Below the pieces are notes generated by a model. The model saw only the letters and a list, made by a program, of their open reading frames with translations, made no database searches and was not told the origin of the DNA. This document shows positions 50,275 through 59,841 of a DNA stretch of 64,000 nucleotides, one piece after another. The translations under genes and the position numbers were made by a program. The stretch spans positions 186,001 to 250,000 of the forward strand of contig NZ_JAMZEA010000012.1 in the NCBI RefSeq assembly GCF_024172125.1, in the 5' to 3' direction. The stretch's first letter is position 1. Every line of letters begins with the position of its first letter. Origin of the DNA: Actinomadura rupiterrae. Its GTDB lineage: Bacteria; Actinomycetota; Actinomycetes; Streptosporangiales; Streptosporangiaceae.

Positions 50275-52166
50275 CCTCGCCTGCCTCGGCCCGCCGGTGG
50301 TGCGGTCGGCTGCTGCCGGTCCTGCTGATCGCGGTCGGGATCTGCCTGGGCGCCGCGAGCGGGGCAACGGCAGGTCCGGCGACTCCGCCGCCGCACCCGC
50401 CGCCCGCAGTGCCGCTGCCGACGCATCCGCCCTGGATCCAGGCCCCTGGCGGACAGCCTGGCCAGCCGGTCGTCCCGGAGCAGCCGATCCCCAAGCCCGG
50501 CAGCGTGGAGGGGCCCGGCGCCGATTGCCAGGGCAAGAGCAAGGTGCTGTCCTCGGTGGGGGCGCCGGCGCCGCTGGTGCAGTGCCAAAAGCCGGGCGGG
50601 CAGTGGACGGTCGATCCGAACTCGCCGTTCAGCCCGGCCGTCGAGCACCTCGGCACGAAGAAGAAGGACGAGTGCTCGTTCCTGGATGTGCCGTGTCAGG
50701 CGCGGCAAGCGGTGACGGGTTGGTTTGTGTCGGTGGTGGCCTCGGCGATCGGCCCGACCTTCCGGTTCCTGGGCGCGACGGTGTTCGCCACTCCGAACCT
50801 GCATGCGGCGAGCATGCAAAGCGCCCGGGACCTGTGGGGGGTGTCGCAGTGGATCGCCGACACCTGCTTTGTCCTGCTGGTCACCCTCGCCGGGGTGCTG
50901 CTGATGTCGGGCAGCAGCCTGCCGCGGGAGTACAGCATCCGCGAGGTGCTGCCGCGGCTGGTGTGGGCGTTTGTGGCGGCGAACCTGTCGCTGCTGCTGC
51001 TCGGGTACGGGATCGACTTCGCCAACGGGCTGGCGAACGCGTTCCTGGAGGCCGGACGAACGCACATCAACCTGCACCAGGCCGCGCAGGTGATCGGCCG
51101 GACCATCGAGACCGAGGCCAAGACCGGCTCCTACCTGCCGCTTCTGGCGATCGTCGCGGTCGTCCTCGCGGCGTGCGTGGCGTGCGTCTACATCACCCGC
51201 CTGGCCATCACGGTCGTGCTGATCGTCGCCGCGCCGTTGGCGTTGATGTGTCACGCGTTGCCGTTCACCGAAGGGCTGGCGCTGCTGTGGTGGCGTGCCA
51301 TCACCGGCGTGCTGGCGATCCAGGTGTGCCAGTCGCTGGTGTTCGTCACCGCGCTGCAGGTGCTGCTGTCGTTTGACCCGCACCGTGACAGCAACAGCTA
51401 CTTCTTCGCCGTCCCGCTGTCCAAGGCCGACGGCGTCGACCTGCTGCTGATCATCGCCCTGCTGTGGGTGCTGCTGCGGATCCCGTCCTGGGTCGCGCGG
51501 ACCATCTGGCGCCAGGCCCGCCCCGGCACCTTCGGCGGCCTGCTCAAGACCTTCCTGGTCTACCGGACCATCGGCGCGGTCACCTCCGCGGTCTTCCGCA
51601 CCGGACGCACCAGCCGAGGCCGCCGCCCACCGGGCGGGCAGGGACACCCGCCACACCCGCCCCGTCCCACCAGGCCCAAACGCCCAGGGCCGACCTCGCC
51701 AACCGCTCTGCCCACTGGGCAAGGCGACGGACCGAACGGAGACCCCGTGATCGCCTACCGCGTCCCCCGTCCCCCAGATGCACCTCTGCCGAACAAGCAA
51801 CGCCGCTTCCCGCAGCAAGCACCGCCCGGCTGGAACGCCCCCGCCACGCCACCGGCCCGGCCGGGCGGCGGTGGAAGGGCGACCCAGTTGGCGTTGCCGA
51901 TCCCGATCCGGCCCGCACCCAGCACCGCCCGGCCCGTGCAGCTCGCGCTGCCCGTGGACGCGCCGCGCGTGCCGCGCCCCGAACCGCCGCCGCTTCCACC
52001 TGCGCGTCCGGTGCCGCGCAACCGGCAACTGCAGCTCCCGGGCATGCCCAAGCGGCCGGTTCCGCCCCGGCAGATGACCTTGTGGATCGACCGCGGCGGC
52101 AAGCACCGCCCCTGGACCGACCGGCCCGACCGGCCCGACCGCGCCAGGAACCGGAGGTCGTCATGA
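50271..52166 (+). CDS. VirB6/TrbL-like conjugative membrane protein
   Basis: 631 residues, GTG overlapping the pilin stop by four bases. A signal-like N-terminus precedes a Pro-rich outer linker and at least six membrane helices (about residues 145-395). The last 200 residues are a cytoplasmic, Pro/Arg-rich disordered tail. Polytopic helices between pilin and PrgI genes fit the VirB6/TrbL role, forming the inner-membrane channel of a type IV secretion system. Confidence 0.85.
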   Translation: MTSPASARRWCGRLLPVLLIAVGICLGAASGATAGPATPPPHPPPAVPLPTHPPWIQAPGGQPGQPVVPEQPIPKPGSVEGPGADCQGKSKVLSSVGAPAPLVQCQKPGGQWTVDPNSPFSPAVEHLGTKKKDECSFLDVPCQARQAVTGWFVSVVASAIGPTFRFLGATVFATPNLHAASMQSARDLWGVSQWIADTCFVLLVTLAGVLLMSGSSLPREYSIREVLPRLVWAFVAANLSLLLLGYGIDFANGLANAFLEAGRTHINLHQAAQVIGRTIETEAKTGSYLPLLAIVAVVLAACVACVYITRLAITVVLIVAAPLALMCHALPFTEGLALLWWRAITGVLAIQVCQSLVFVTALQVLLSFDPHRDSNSYFFAVPLSKADGVDLLLIIALLWVLLRIPSWVARTIWRQARPGTFGGLLKTFLVYRTIGAVTSAVFRTGRTSRGRRPPGGQGHPPHPPRPTRPKRPGPTSPTALPTGQGDGPNGDPVIAYRVPRPPDAPLPNKQRRFPQQAPPGWNAPATPPARPGGGGRATQLALPIPIRPAPSTARPVQLALPVDAPRVPRPEPPPLPPARPVPRNRQLQLPGMPKRPVPPRQMTLWIDRGGKHRPWTDRPDRPDRARNRRSS

Positions 52167-53152
52167 CCCGTCTGGCCGACGATGAGCCGTTGACTGCGCG
52201 GATCCCTGCCGACGTCGACCAACCTGACAAGATCCTCTACAACCTCAACGCACGCCAGCTCGCGATCCTCGCCGTCACCGGACTGGTCTGCGCCCTGGAG
52301 TACGCGGCGCTGCACGCGATCATGCCGCTACCGGTGCTGGCCGCCGCGCTCTTCCCGGTGGTCGCGCTGGGTGCGGTGCTGACGGTGGCGCGCCGGGACG
52401 GGATGAGCCTGGACCGGTTCGCGCTCGCGGCCCTACTGCACACCCGCAGCCCCAAACAACAGGTAGCAGCCGAAACACCCGTCGAGGCGCCTCCGGCCTG
52501 GTGCGGGATGCGCGGCGAGCTGCCCGCCCCGTTGAAGCTGCCCGTGCGAGCGGTGCGCGACGACGGCGCGCTGGAGCTGGCCAACGGCGGCACCGCGGTC
52601 CTGGTGCACGCCTCCACCGTGGCGTTCGCGCTGCGCTCCACCGCCGAGCAGGCCGCGTTGGTCGCGGCCTTCGGACGCTGGCTGAACTCGCTGAACGCGC
52701 CGGTCCAGATCCTGGTGCAGGCCCGCCCCGTCGAACTGTCCGGCCTGGCCGAACAGGTCAATCACGCTGCGCCGACGCTCCCCGACCCTGCTCTAGAGCA
52801 GGCAGCCCACGACCATGCCAGCTTCCTGACGCAGGTCGAGGGGTCCTACGGGCTGCTAGGGCGGCGCGTCCTGATCGTGCTTCGCGATCACGCACTCTCC
52901 GCGGGCGCTGGGCTGCCCTGGCGCAGAGAACGGGTACGGATCGCCACCCGCCAAGCCGCAGCCGAGCTGCTGTTGCGGCGCGCGTCCGAGACCGTCCACC
53001 ACCTGGCCGGGCTCGGACTTACCGCACGCGTCCTGAACGCAGCACAGGCCACCAATGTCCTGACCGAATCTCTGTCCTCCGGAGACCAACCGCTCACCGG
53101 ACTGGCCGACCCCGCCGACATCATCACCGCCACCGAAGGGGAGCCGTCATGA
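52163..53152 (+). CDS. PrgI-family (VirB3-like) protein
   Basis: 329 residues, ATG overlapping the preceding TGA. The N-terminal RIPADVDQPDKILYNLNARQLAILAVTGLVCALEYAA and the next helix MPLPVLAAALFPVVALGAVLTVARRDGMSLDRF are the PrgI motif found in Gram-positive conjugation systems, where it replaces VirB3. The long C-terminal soluble domain (about residue 110 onward) is larger than the usual PrgI and resembles the N-terminal part of a VirB4-like region. Confidence 0.85.
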   Translation: MTRLADDEPLTARIPADVDQPDKILYNLNARQLAILAVTGLVCALEYAALHAIMPLPVLAAALFPVVALGAVLTVARRDGMSLDRFALAALLHTRSPKQQVAAETPVEAPPAWCGMRGELPAPLKLPVRAVRDDGALELANGGTAVLVHASTVAFALRSTAEQAALVAAFGRWLNSLNAPVQILVQARPVELSGLAEQVNHAAPTLPDPALEQAAHDHASFLTQVEGSYGLLGRRVLIVLRDHALSAGAGLPWRRERVRIATRQAAAELLLRRASETVHHLAGLGLTARVLNAAQATNVLTESLSSGDQPLTGLADPADIITATEGEPS

Positions 53153-55023
53153 AGCCGCGCATCCTGACCCAGCGCAAGAACGCCCCAGTAGTTCCTCGGG
53201 CACCTGATCGTCCTGACGAGGCTCTGGCCGACGACACCGGCACCGGATTGGGCCCCTCGGCGTTGGAGGTCACCGCACGGTCGCTTCTCCTGCCGGGCGG
53301 GGTGTGCTCGTCCTTCGCGGTCGCCGGGTACCCGCGCGAGGTCGGCGCGGGGTGGCTGGAACCGCTGTTGACCTATCCGGGCCGTCTGGATGTGTCCCTG
53401 CATATTGAGCCCGTCCCGCCGCTGGTCGCCGCGCAACGGCTTCGGCGGCAGCTCGCCCGGTTGGAGGCCTCCTCGCGCGCCAACGCCGAGGCGGGGCGGC
53501 TGGCCGACTTCGGCGCCGAAGCCGCCGCCGACGACGCCGCCGACCTGGCCGCATCCCTGGCCCGCGGCCACGGACGACTGTTCCGCCTGGGCCTGTACCT
53601 CACCGTGCACGCCGGCAACGCTGAGGAGTTGACCGCCGAGGTGGAGCGGGTCCGGGCGCTGTGCGCCTCGCTGCTGCTGGACGCCCAACCCACCACCTTC
53701 CGCGCTCTCCAGGGCTGGGCCACCACACTGCCGCTCGGCGTCGACTCGCTGCGCATGCGCCGCGCGTTCGACACCGCCGCGCTCGCCGCCGCCTTCCCCT
53801 TCACCTCACCCGACCTGCAACCCGCACTCGGCGATACGCCGGTGCTGTACGGGCTCAACGCCCACTCCAGCGGAGTGGTCTTGTGGGACCGGTTCGCACT
53901 GGACAACCACAACTCGGTCACCATCGCCCGCTCCGGCGCCGGAAAGTCCTACCTCACCAAACTCGAACTCCTCCGCTCGCTGTATCAGGGCGTCCAGATC
54001 GCGGTGATCGACCCCGAAGACGAATACCGCCGCCTGGCGGGAGCGGTCGGCGGCACCCGCATCGCGCTCGGCGCCGCCGGAGTCTGCTTCAACCCCTTCG
54101 ACCTCCCAGCCGGGGACCACGATCCCGAGACGCTGATCCGGCGGGCGCTGTTCGTCCAGACCCTGATCGCGACCATGCTCGGCGAGCCGCTGACGCCGAT
54201 GGCCCGGGCCGTGCTGGACCGGTGCGTGGTGGCGGCCTACGCCGCCGCCGGAATCACCAACGACCCCCGCACCTGGAAACGCCAACCCCCACTACTGACC
54301 GACCTGGTCGGGCAGCTCACCCTGGCCGGCGAAGGCGGAAGCAAGGACGCCGAGGAGCTGGCGGCGCGGCTGGAACCGTATGTCACCGGCTCCTACCGCG
54401 GCCTGTTCTCCGGCCCGACCACCACCCGACCCGACGGGCATCTGCTCGTGTTCGCCCTGCGGGATCTACCCGAGGAGATGCGACCGGTCGGGATGCTCCT
54501 GGCCCTGGATGCGATCTGGCGACAGGTCTCCAACCCCCACCACCGGCGCCGCCGCCTGGTCGTCGTCGATGAGGCCTGGACGCTCATGCAACAGGAAGCC
54601 GGGGCGCGGTTCCTGTACCGGCTGGCCAAATCCGCGCGCAAGCACTGGACCGGCCTCGCGGTCGTCACCCAGGACGCGGCCGACCTGCTGTCCTCCGATC
54701 TGGGTCGGGCGGTCATCGCCAACGCCGCCACCCAGATCCTGCTCCGCCAAGCACCCCAAGTCGTCGAAGCCGTCGCCGACGCGTTCGACCTCACCGACGG
54801 CGAACGCACCTTCCTGCTCGCCGCCCGCCAAGGCGAAGGCCTGCTGTGCGGCACCGCAGGCGGCTCAGATCGAGCCGCGTTCCTCGCGATCGCCAGCCAA
54901 GCCGAACACGACCTGGTCACCACGACACCGGCCGAGGTCAACGCCCTGGAAGCAATCCCCGAACCCGGGCCCAGTGGGGCCAACACCAGCAGCGATTCAG
55001 CCGAAGAAGGTGACCGCTCATGA
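53149..55023 (+). CDS. VirB4-type conjugation ATPase
   Basis: 624 residues, ATG overlapping the preceding TGA. The ATPase half shows Walker A in ARSGAGKSYLTKLELL (about residue 265), and Walker B in RRRLVVVDEAWTLMQ (about 475), followed by SARKHWTGLAVVTQDAADLLSS, the arrangement of VirB4/TraC/ConE proteins. It supplies energy to the type IV secretion channel. Next comes the coupling-protein gene, again overlapped by four bases. Confidence 0.94.
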   Translation: MKPRILTQRKNAPVVPRAPDRPDEALADDTGTGLGPSALEVTARSLLLPGGVCSSFAVAGYPREVGAGWLEPLLTYPGRLDVSLHIEPVPPLVAAQRLRRQLARLEASSRANAEAGRLADFGAEAAADDAADLAASLARGHGRLFRLGLYLTVHAGNAEELTAEVERVRALCASLLLDAQPTTFRALQGWATTLPLGVDSLRMRRAFDTAALAAAFPFTSPDLQPALGDTPVLYGLNAHSSGVVLWDRFALDNHNSVTIARSGAGKSYLTKLELLRSLYQGVQIAVIDPEDEYRRLAGAVGGTRIALGAAGVCFNPFDLPAGDHDPETLIRRALFVQTLIATMLGEPLTPMARAVLDRCVVAAYAAAGITNDPRTWKRQPPLLTDLVGQLTLAGEGGSKDAEELAARLEPYVTGSYRGLFSGPTTTRPDGHLLVFALRDLPEEMRPVGMLLALDAIWRQVSNPHHRRRRLVVVDEAWTLMQQEAGARFLYRLAKSARKHWTGLAVVTQDAADLLSSDLGRAVIANAATQILLRQAPQVVEAVADAFDLTDGERTFLLAARQGEGLLCGTAGGSDRAAFLAIASQAEHDLVTTTPAEVNALEAIPEPGPSGANTSSDSAEEGDRS

Positions 55024-57503
55024 CCCCGCCCAACCCCAGCACCTGGACCGGACTGGCCGCGTGGCCCAAGAAGGTCCCGCCCCCGCCGACCGACGGCATC
55101 AGCAACTGGCTGATCAAATGGATCGACAAGTTCACGGCCGATCCCGCGCATCTGCCCATGCTGGCCATGAGGTACGGGGCCGGACTCGTCGCCGGAGCAC
55201 TTCTCCTGGCGGTCGTTTTCGCGACAGCGCGCACACTCCTGCGCCGATGGCGCCACGACCGACATGCCGAAGGCGCCCGCGTGATCGAGGTCGCCGTCCC
55301 GGCGCAGGTGGAGCCGTCCAGTGCCCTCACCTGGTGGTCCAGGCTGGTCGGGCTCACTTCGCCCGAGTGGAAGCGATTGCTGCTCGGGCAACCGCATCTT
55401 GCCTGGGAATACATCGCTGATCGTGCGGGTGTGCGGATTCAGATCTGGGTTCCCGGGACGATCCCTGCTGCGCTGGTGGAGAAGACGCTCCAGGGGGCTT
55501 GGCCTGGCGTGACCCTGACCAGCCGTCCGGCTGACCGTCCGGTGCCGGTGGACGCGGCAACAGCGGGCGGCCGCCTGGTCCTTGCGCGGCCAGACCACTT
55601 CCCGTTGGAGACGGCCCACCAGGCGGACCCGCTGCGGCATCTGCTCGCCGCGGCGTCCGACCTGGGCCGGGGAGAGCACCTGGTGGTGCAGTTCCTCACA
55701 CGCCCGGTCGTCGGCCGCAGGTTGAAGCAGGCCTGGCGCGCCGCCGCCACCCTGCGCGGTGGCCGCTCGGCAGCCCCGCAGGCCGCACTATTCGACGCGA
55801 TAACCCCGGGCATGACAGGGCATCCGAACCCCGGCGAACTGACGCGCATGTATCCCGAACGCGCCGAACAGGTGGCGGCGATCATGGGCAAGGCACGGTT
55901 CCCGCGGTACGAGGTGCAGATCGCCTACAGCGTGGCCACCACCCGTGGCCCGCAGCAGGCTCGCAGCTGGTTGCGGTCGGCAGCCCACGAGATCGCCTCG
56001 ACATTCGCCCTGTTCACCTCCGCCCACCAGCACCTGAACCGCAAACGCCTGCCCCGAGCCGGGGCAGCTCTGGCGACGCGACGCTTGGGACGCGGCTTCC
56101 TGTTGTCGGCACCAGAACTGGCCGCGATGGCGCACCTGCCGTACGACCTGTATGCGCCCGGCGTCACACGTGCCGGGGCCCGCCCCGTCGCGCCGTCCCC
56201 CGCCGTTCCGTCCGGAGGCGCGCGGACGCGGCTGCTCGGAGATTCCGACGCAAGACCGGCGCGTCCGGTCGGCATTCCTGTGGCCTCCGCACGCCAACAC
56301 ACTCACGTGCTCGGATCCACCGGAACCGGCAAGTCAACCTTCCTAGCAGGGCAGATCCTCGCCGACGCCCACGCCGGCCGAGGCGCGCTGGTCATCGACC
56401 CCAAGGGCGATCTGATCGTCGACGTCCTCGACCGGCTTCCCGAACGCGCCATCGACCAGACCGTCGTGTTCGACCCCATTGACCAGACCACGCCACCACC
56501 CTGCATTAACGTCCTCGCCGGGCAGAACGCCTCGTTCGCCGCTGATGCGATCGTGACCACCTTCCGCCGCTGCTTCTCCTCCGCATGGGGACCGCGCCTG
56601 GACGACCTGCTGCGGTCGGCCTGCCTGACCCTCGCGCACGTCCAGGGGCCAAACGCCAACCTCGGCGAGGTCCCCAAGCTGCTGTCCGATGCGGCGTTCC
56701 GAACGCGGATCACCACCCACCTCACCGACGAGCACCTGGCGAGTTTCTGGACCTCGTATGAGGAACTCAGTCCCGGCGGACGCGCCGCCCTGGTCGCGCC
56801 GGTGATGAACAAACTCCGCGCTGTCCTGCTGCGGCCGTTCGTCAAGAGCGCCCTGTCGGGATCGGCGCCGACGGTGAACCTCGGCCACGCCCTCAACACC
56901 GGTGGTCTCATCCTGGCCCGTCTGCCCAAGGGCGTCCTCGGCGATGACGCTGCCCGCCTGTTCGGCTCCCTGCTGCTCGCCCAGACCTGGCAGGCGCTCC
57001 TCCCCCGCGCCCGCTGGCCAGAAGACAGCCGTCCCGACGCCACCGCCTATGTCGACGAAGCGCATAACTTCCTCAACCTGCCCGGATCCATCTCCGACGT
57101 CCTAGCCGAAGCGCGCGCCTACCGCTTCGCGATGGTGATCGCCCACCAACACCTGTCGCAGCTCCCCAAAGACCTGCGCGAAGCGGTGTCTTCCGACGCC
57201 CGCAACAAGGTCTACTTCGCCGCCTCCCCCGAGGACGCCGGCGAACTCGTCCGACACGTCGCGCCCGAACTCGGCGCACACGACCTCTCTCACCTGGGCG
57301 CATACCAGGCCGCTGGACGCATTGTCCTCGGCAGCGCCTCCTCGCCCGGCTTCACCTTCCGCACCCGCCCCCTTCCCGACCCGATATCCGGACGAGCCGA
57401 GGCCGTTCGGGAGGCATCCCGCCGCCAGTTCGGCGGAGAACCCCAACGGCCGTCCGCAACCCGCAAGCCCACCGTCCAGCGTGACCAGCGCAAGAAGCTC
57501 TAG
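55020..57503 (+). CDS. type IV coupling protein (VirD4/TraD-like)
   Basis: 827 residues, ATG overlapping the preceding TGA. An N-terminal membrane helix (LVAGALLLAVVFATARTLLRR) precedes a long periplasmic or regulatory domain. The ATPase shows Walker A VLGSTGTGKSTFLAG (about residue 440), ALVIDPKGDLIVD, and Walker B ATAYVDEAHNFLNLPG, followed by AMVIAHQHLSQLPKDLREAV, all of the TraD/VirD4 family. It would recruit the DNA-relaxase complex to the channel. Confidence 0.94.
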   Translation: MTPPNPSTWTGLAAWPKKVPPPPTDGISNWLIKWIDKFTADPAHLPMLAMRYGAGLVAGALLLAVVFATARTLLRRWRHDRHAEGARVIEVAVPAQVEPSSALTWWSRLVGLTSPEWKRLLLGQPHLAWEYIADRAGVRIQIWVPGTIPAALVEKTLQGAWPGVTLTSRPADRPVPVDAATAGGRLVLARPDHFPLETAHQADPLRHLLAAASDLGRGEHLVVQFLTRPVVGRRLKQAWRAAATLRGGRSAAPQAALFDAITPGMTGHPNPGELTRMYPERAEQVAAIMGKARFPRYEVQIAYSVATTRGPQQARSWLRSAAHEIASTFALFTSAHQHLNRKRLPRAGAALATRRLGRGFLLSAPELAAMAHLPYDLYAPGVTRAGARPVAPSPAVPSGGARTRLLGDSDARPARPVGIPVASARQHTHVLGSTGTGKSTFLAGQILADAHAGRGALVIDPKGDLIVDVLDRLPERAIDQTVVFDPIDQTTPPPCINVLAGQNASFAADAIVTTFRRCFSSAWGPRLDDLLRSACLTLAHVQGPNANLGEVPKLLSDAAFRTRITTHLTDEHLASFWTSYEELSPGGRAALVAPVMNKLRAVLLRPFVKSALSGSAPTVNLGHALNTGGLILARLPKGVLGDDAARLFGSLLLAQTWQALLPRARWPEDSRPDATAYVDEAHNFLNLPGSISDVLAEARAYRFAMVIAHQHLSQLPKDLREAVSSDARNKVYFAASPEDAGELVRHVAPELGAHDLSHLGAYQAAGRIVLGSASSPGFTFRTRPLPDPISGRAEAVREASRRQFGGEPQRPSATRKPTVQRDQRKKL

Positions 57504-57514
57504 GGGGCGAGAAC

Positions 57515-58474
57515 ATGAACCCCAGGATCAAGATCCGCGAGCGTCGCGTCCGTCGCGGGACACGGCCGCGCCTGTCTCCAGACCTCATCGCCCGACTATC
57601 CACCCGCATCACCGACCGCGACCGCGCCATCCTGGACTTGGTGTGGGAACACCGGGTGTTCACCACCAACCAACTCGCCGCGATCTACTTCCCGACCATC
57701 AACAAGGCCCGCCACCGGCTGACCGAACTGCACCGACTGACCGCGCTGGAATACTTCCGGCCCTGGACCCCGATCGGCAGCGCTCCCAACCACTGGGTGC
57801 TCGGCCCTGCAGGTGCGCACGTGGTCGCCGCTGGGCGCGGCGTACCCGTAGAAGACCTCGGATACCGCCGCGACAGGGCTCTGGGCATCGTGATGTCCAG
57901 CAAGCTCGGCCACCAGCTCGGCATCAACGAGTTCTTCACACAGCTCCGCGCTCATGCCCGCAACAGCGCAGGCCGAGCCGAGCTGCGTGAATGGTGGCCT
58001 GAAGGGCACTGCAGCGACCTATGGGGCGACCTGATCCAGCCCGACGCCTTCGGACGATGGCGCGAGCTGAAGCAGCCGCTCCGGCTTCCCGCAGAGCCGA
58101 GCGAACCCGTTCAGGATGCCCCAGTCGAGTTCGACTTCTTCCTTGAACACGACACTGGCACCGAGACGCACAAGCAGTTGGCCGACAAGCTCCACGGATA
58201 CGCGGAACTCGCCGACAGCAGCAAGATCACCACCCCCGTCCTGTTTTCGCTGCCCAGCCCGCGCCGGGAAGCCAACTTCCGCAAGTACCTGGGCACTCCA
58301 CCAGTACCGGTCGCCACCGCCGTCCACACCTCGGCCTGCACACCGCAAGGCCCGGCTGGACCGATCTGGCTCCCGGTCGGGCTGACCCGCCCACGCCGCA
58401 CGCTCATCGAGCTGGCCGAGGTGTGGCGAGGCTACGACGATCGCCGCGACCCCACCTTGACCGACACCGTCTGA
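57515..58474 (+). CDS. replication-relaxation family protein (putative relaxase/initiator)
   Basis: 319 residues, 11 bases after the coupling protein gene. The winged-helix N-domain is RDRAILDLVWEHRVFTTNQLAAIYFPTINKARHRLTELHRL, followed by an alpha/beta domain (GIVMSSKLGHQLGINEFFTQLRAHAR and PVEFDFFLEHDTGTETHKQLADKLHGYAEL). This is the replication-relaxation family, found in actinobacterial and Gram-positive conjugative elements and suspected of taking part in DNA processing at the transfer or replication origin. Confidence 0.9.
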   Translation: MNPRIKIRERRVRRGTRPRLSPDLIARLSTRITDRDRAILDLVWEHRVFTTNQLAAIYFPTINKARHRLTELHRLTALEYFRPWTPIGSAPNHWVLGPAGAHVVAAGRGVPVEDLGYRRDRALGIVMSSKLGHQLGINEFFTQLRAHARNSAGRAELREWWPEGHCSDLWGDLIQPDAFGRWRELKQPLRLPAEPSEPVQDAPVEFDFFLEHDTGTETHKQLADKLHGYAELADSSKITTPVLFSLPSPRREANFRKYLGTPPVPVATAVHTSACTPQGPAGPIWLPVGLTRPRRTLIELAEVWRGYDDRRDPTLTDTV

Positions 58475-59457
58475 TGCCGCTGTTGCTCACCGCCGGGGCC
58501 GGGCTGCTCGGCCTGGTCCTGGTCGCGATGCTCGGCGCGCTCGGCGTCACCCTGGGCACCGCCGACAACGGCGGTGCCCAGGGGTGTCAGGGCCTGCCGG
58601 GGCGGGCCGCCGCCAGCATCCCGGCCACCTATCTCGCGCTGTACATCAAGGCGGGAGCGAAGTACGGGGTGCCGTGGAGCGTGCTCGCGGCGGTGGGGAA
58701 AGCAGAGTCCGACCACGGGCGAGGCCCCGGCTCGGGAATCCGGTCGGGAACCAACGCGGTCGGCGCGGCCGGGCCGATGCAGTTCCTGCCCTCCACATGG
58801 AACAGCTTCGGTGTGGACGGCGACGCAGACGGCACGCGCGACGTCTACAACCCCGCCGACGCGATCTTCAGCGCCGCCAACTACCTCCGCCACAACGGCG
58901 CACCCGAGCGCATGCGGCAGGCGTTGTTCGCCTACAACCACGACCAGAACTACGTCACCGGCATCCTCGCCCAAGCCGCCGCCTACGCCCAAGACGCCGA
59001 CCCGTCGGCGTGCGCGGCCGGGCCGCTCGGGCCGGTCTCGGGGCGGGCGGGCGTCGCGGTGCGGGCGGCGTTGCGGTGGCTCGGCACCCCCTACTCCTGG
59101 GGTGGCGGCGGCCCAGGAGGGCCAAGCCGGGGCTCTGGCCGCGGCGCAGGCACCGTCGGCTTCGACTGCTCCTCACTCATGCTCTACGCCTGGCACCAAG
59201 CCGGACTCGCCCTCCCCCGCACCTCACAAGAACAGTGGACCGCACTCCCGCACGTCCCACCCGGGCGCGAACAACCAGGAGACCTGGCCTTCTTCGCCGG
59301 GGCCGGCGGCACGCAGCAGGCCCCCGGGCATGTGGGGATGGTGATCGGCGGCGGGCGGATGGTCGAGGCTCCCCATACCGGTGAACACGTCCGCGTGAGC
59401 AGCTATCAGGCGCGGTCGGATCTGGTGGGGTTCGGCCGGCCGAAACCTCAGCGCTGA
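58474..59457 (+). CDS. lytic transglycosylase plus NlpC/P60 peptidase
   Basis: 327 residues; ATG shares one base with the preceding TGA (TGATG). A membrane helix at 2-24 anchors it. The SLT-like domain spans about 45-175, with VLAAVGKAESDHGRGPG (catalytic Glu) and GAAGPMQFLPSTWNSFGVD, then a link, then the NlpC/P60 domain with VGFDCSSLMLYAWHQAGL (catalytic Cys) and GHVGMVIGGG (His). Enzymes of this pair cut peptidoglycan to let the conjugation channel through. It ends the transfer operon. Confidence 0.93.
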   Translation: MPLLLTAGAGLLGLVLVAMLGALGVTLGTADNGGAQGCQGLPGRAAASIPATYLALYIKAGAKYGVPWSVLAAVGKAESDHGRGPGSGIRSGTNAVGAAGPMQFLPSTWNSFGVDGDADGTRDVYNPADAIFSAANYLRHNGAPERMRQALFAYNHDQNYVTGILAQAAAYAQDADPSACAAGPLGPVSGRAGVAVRAALRWLGTPYSWGGGGPGGPSRGSGRGAGTVGFDCSSLMLYAWHQAGLALPRTSQEQWTALPHVPPGREQPGDLAFFAGAGGTQQAPGHVGMVIGGGRMVEAPHTGEHVRVSSYQARSDLVGFGRPKPQR

Positions 59458-59493
59458 CCTTCCGATCACCGCCGCAGCGAAAGGGCGTCTGGC

Positions 59494-59520
59494 GCGCTCC
59501 ATCCCCCCGGCATGGAGCGC
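59494..59520. terminator. transfer-operon terminator hairpin
   Basis: GCGCTCCAT (59494-59502) and ATGGAGCGC (59512-59520) form a perfect 9-base stem with a 9-base loop, 37 bases after the stop of the transglycosylase gene. No T run follows. Confidence 0.6.
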
Positions 59521-59603
59521 GGCTGCAAGCCATGACCCTAGCGCTCACAGAACGTGACGACAGGAGAAGGGGCCAAACGATCGTGAAATTCTGAGAGTGC
59601 GCG

Positions 59604-59701
59604 ATGAGAGTTGATGACGCGGCAAGGTTCGCGGCGCAGGTGAAGGCGGCCCAACCATTGATTGACCAGACGCCGACGGCTGTATGCCGCCCCCGAAGCA
59701 G
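59604..59701 (+). pseudogene. possible small gene interrupted by the insertion element
   Basis: An ATG at 59604 opens a frame (MRVDDAARFAAQVKAAQPLIDQ and on) that runs into the left end of the insertion element. Joining the sequence left of the element to GTGCTGTCC on the right keeps a frame open for about 60 more codons. Weak evidence: no family is recognised, and the target duplication is not clear. Confidence 0.3.
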
Positions 59702-59778
59702 TGAACCCATTTCATCCGCCGGTGAGGTCTCGCAGGTCACAGCATGATCGCGGGTTACGGATTCGGTCCATGAGGCAG

Positions 59779-59839
59779 AGAAGCCCCTGGTAGACGGGTT
59801 GATCACCACAACCACCACGTCCAGGAACCAGGGGCTTCT
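59779..59839. promoter_or_regulatory. hairpin in the transposase leader
   Basis: AGAAGCCCCTGGT (59779-59791) and ACCAGGGGCTTCT (59827-59839) form a perfect 13-base stem directly before the GTG start at 59842. In transcripts entering from outside, this would hide the start region, a common way for insertion sequences to prevent activation by read-through. Confidence 0.65.
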
Positions 59840-59841
59840 GC

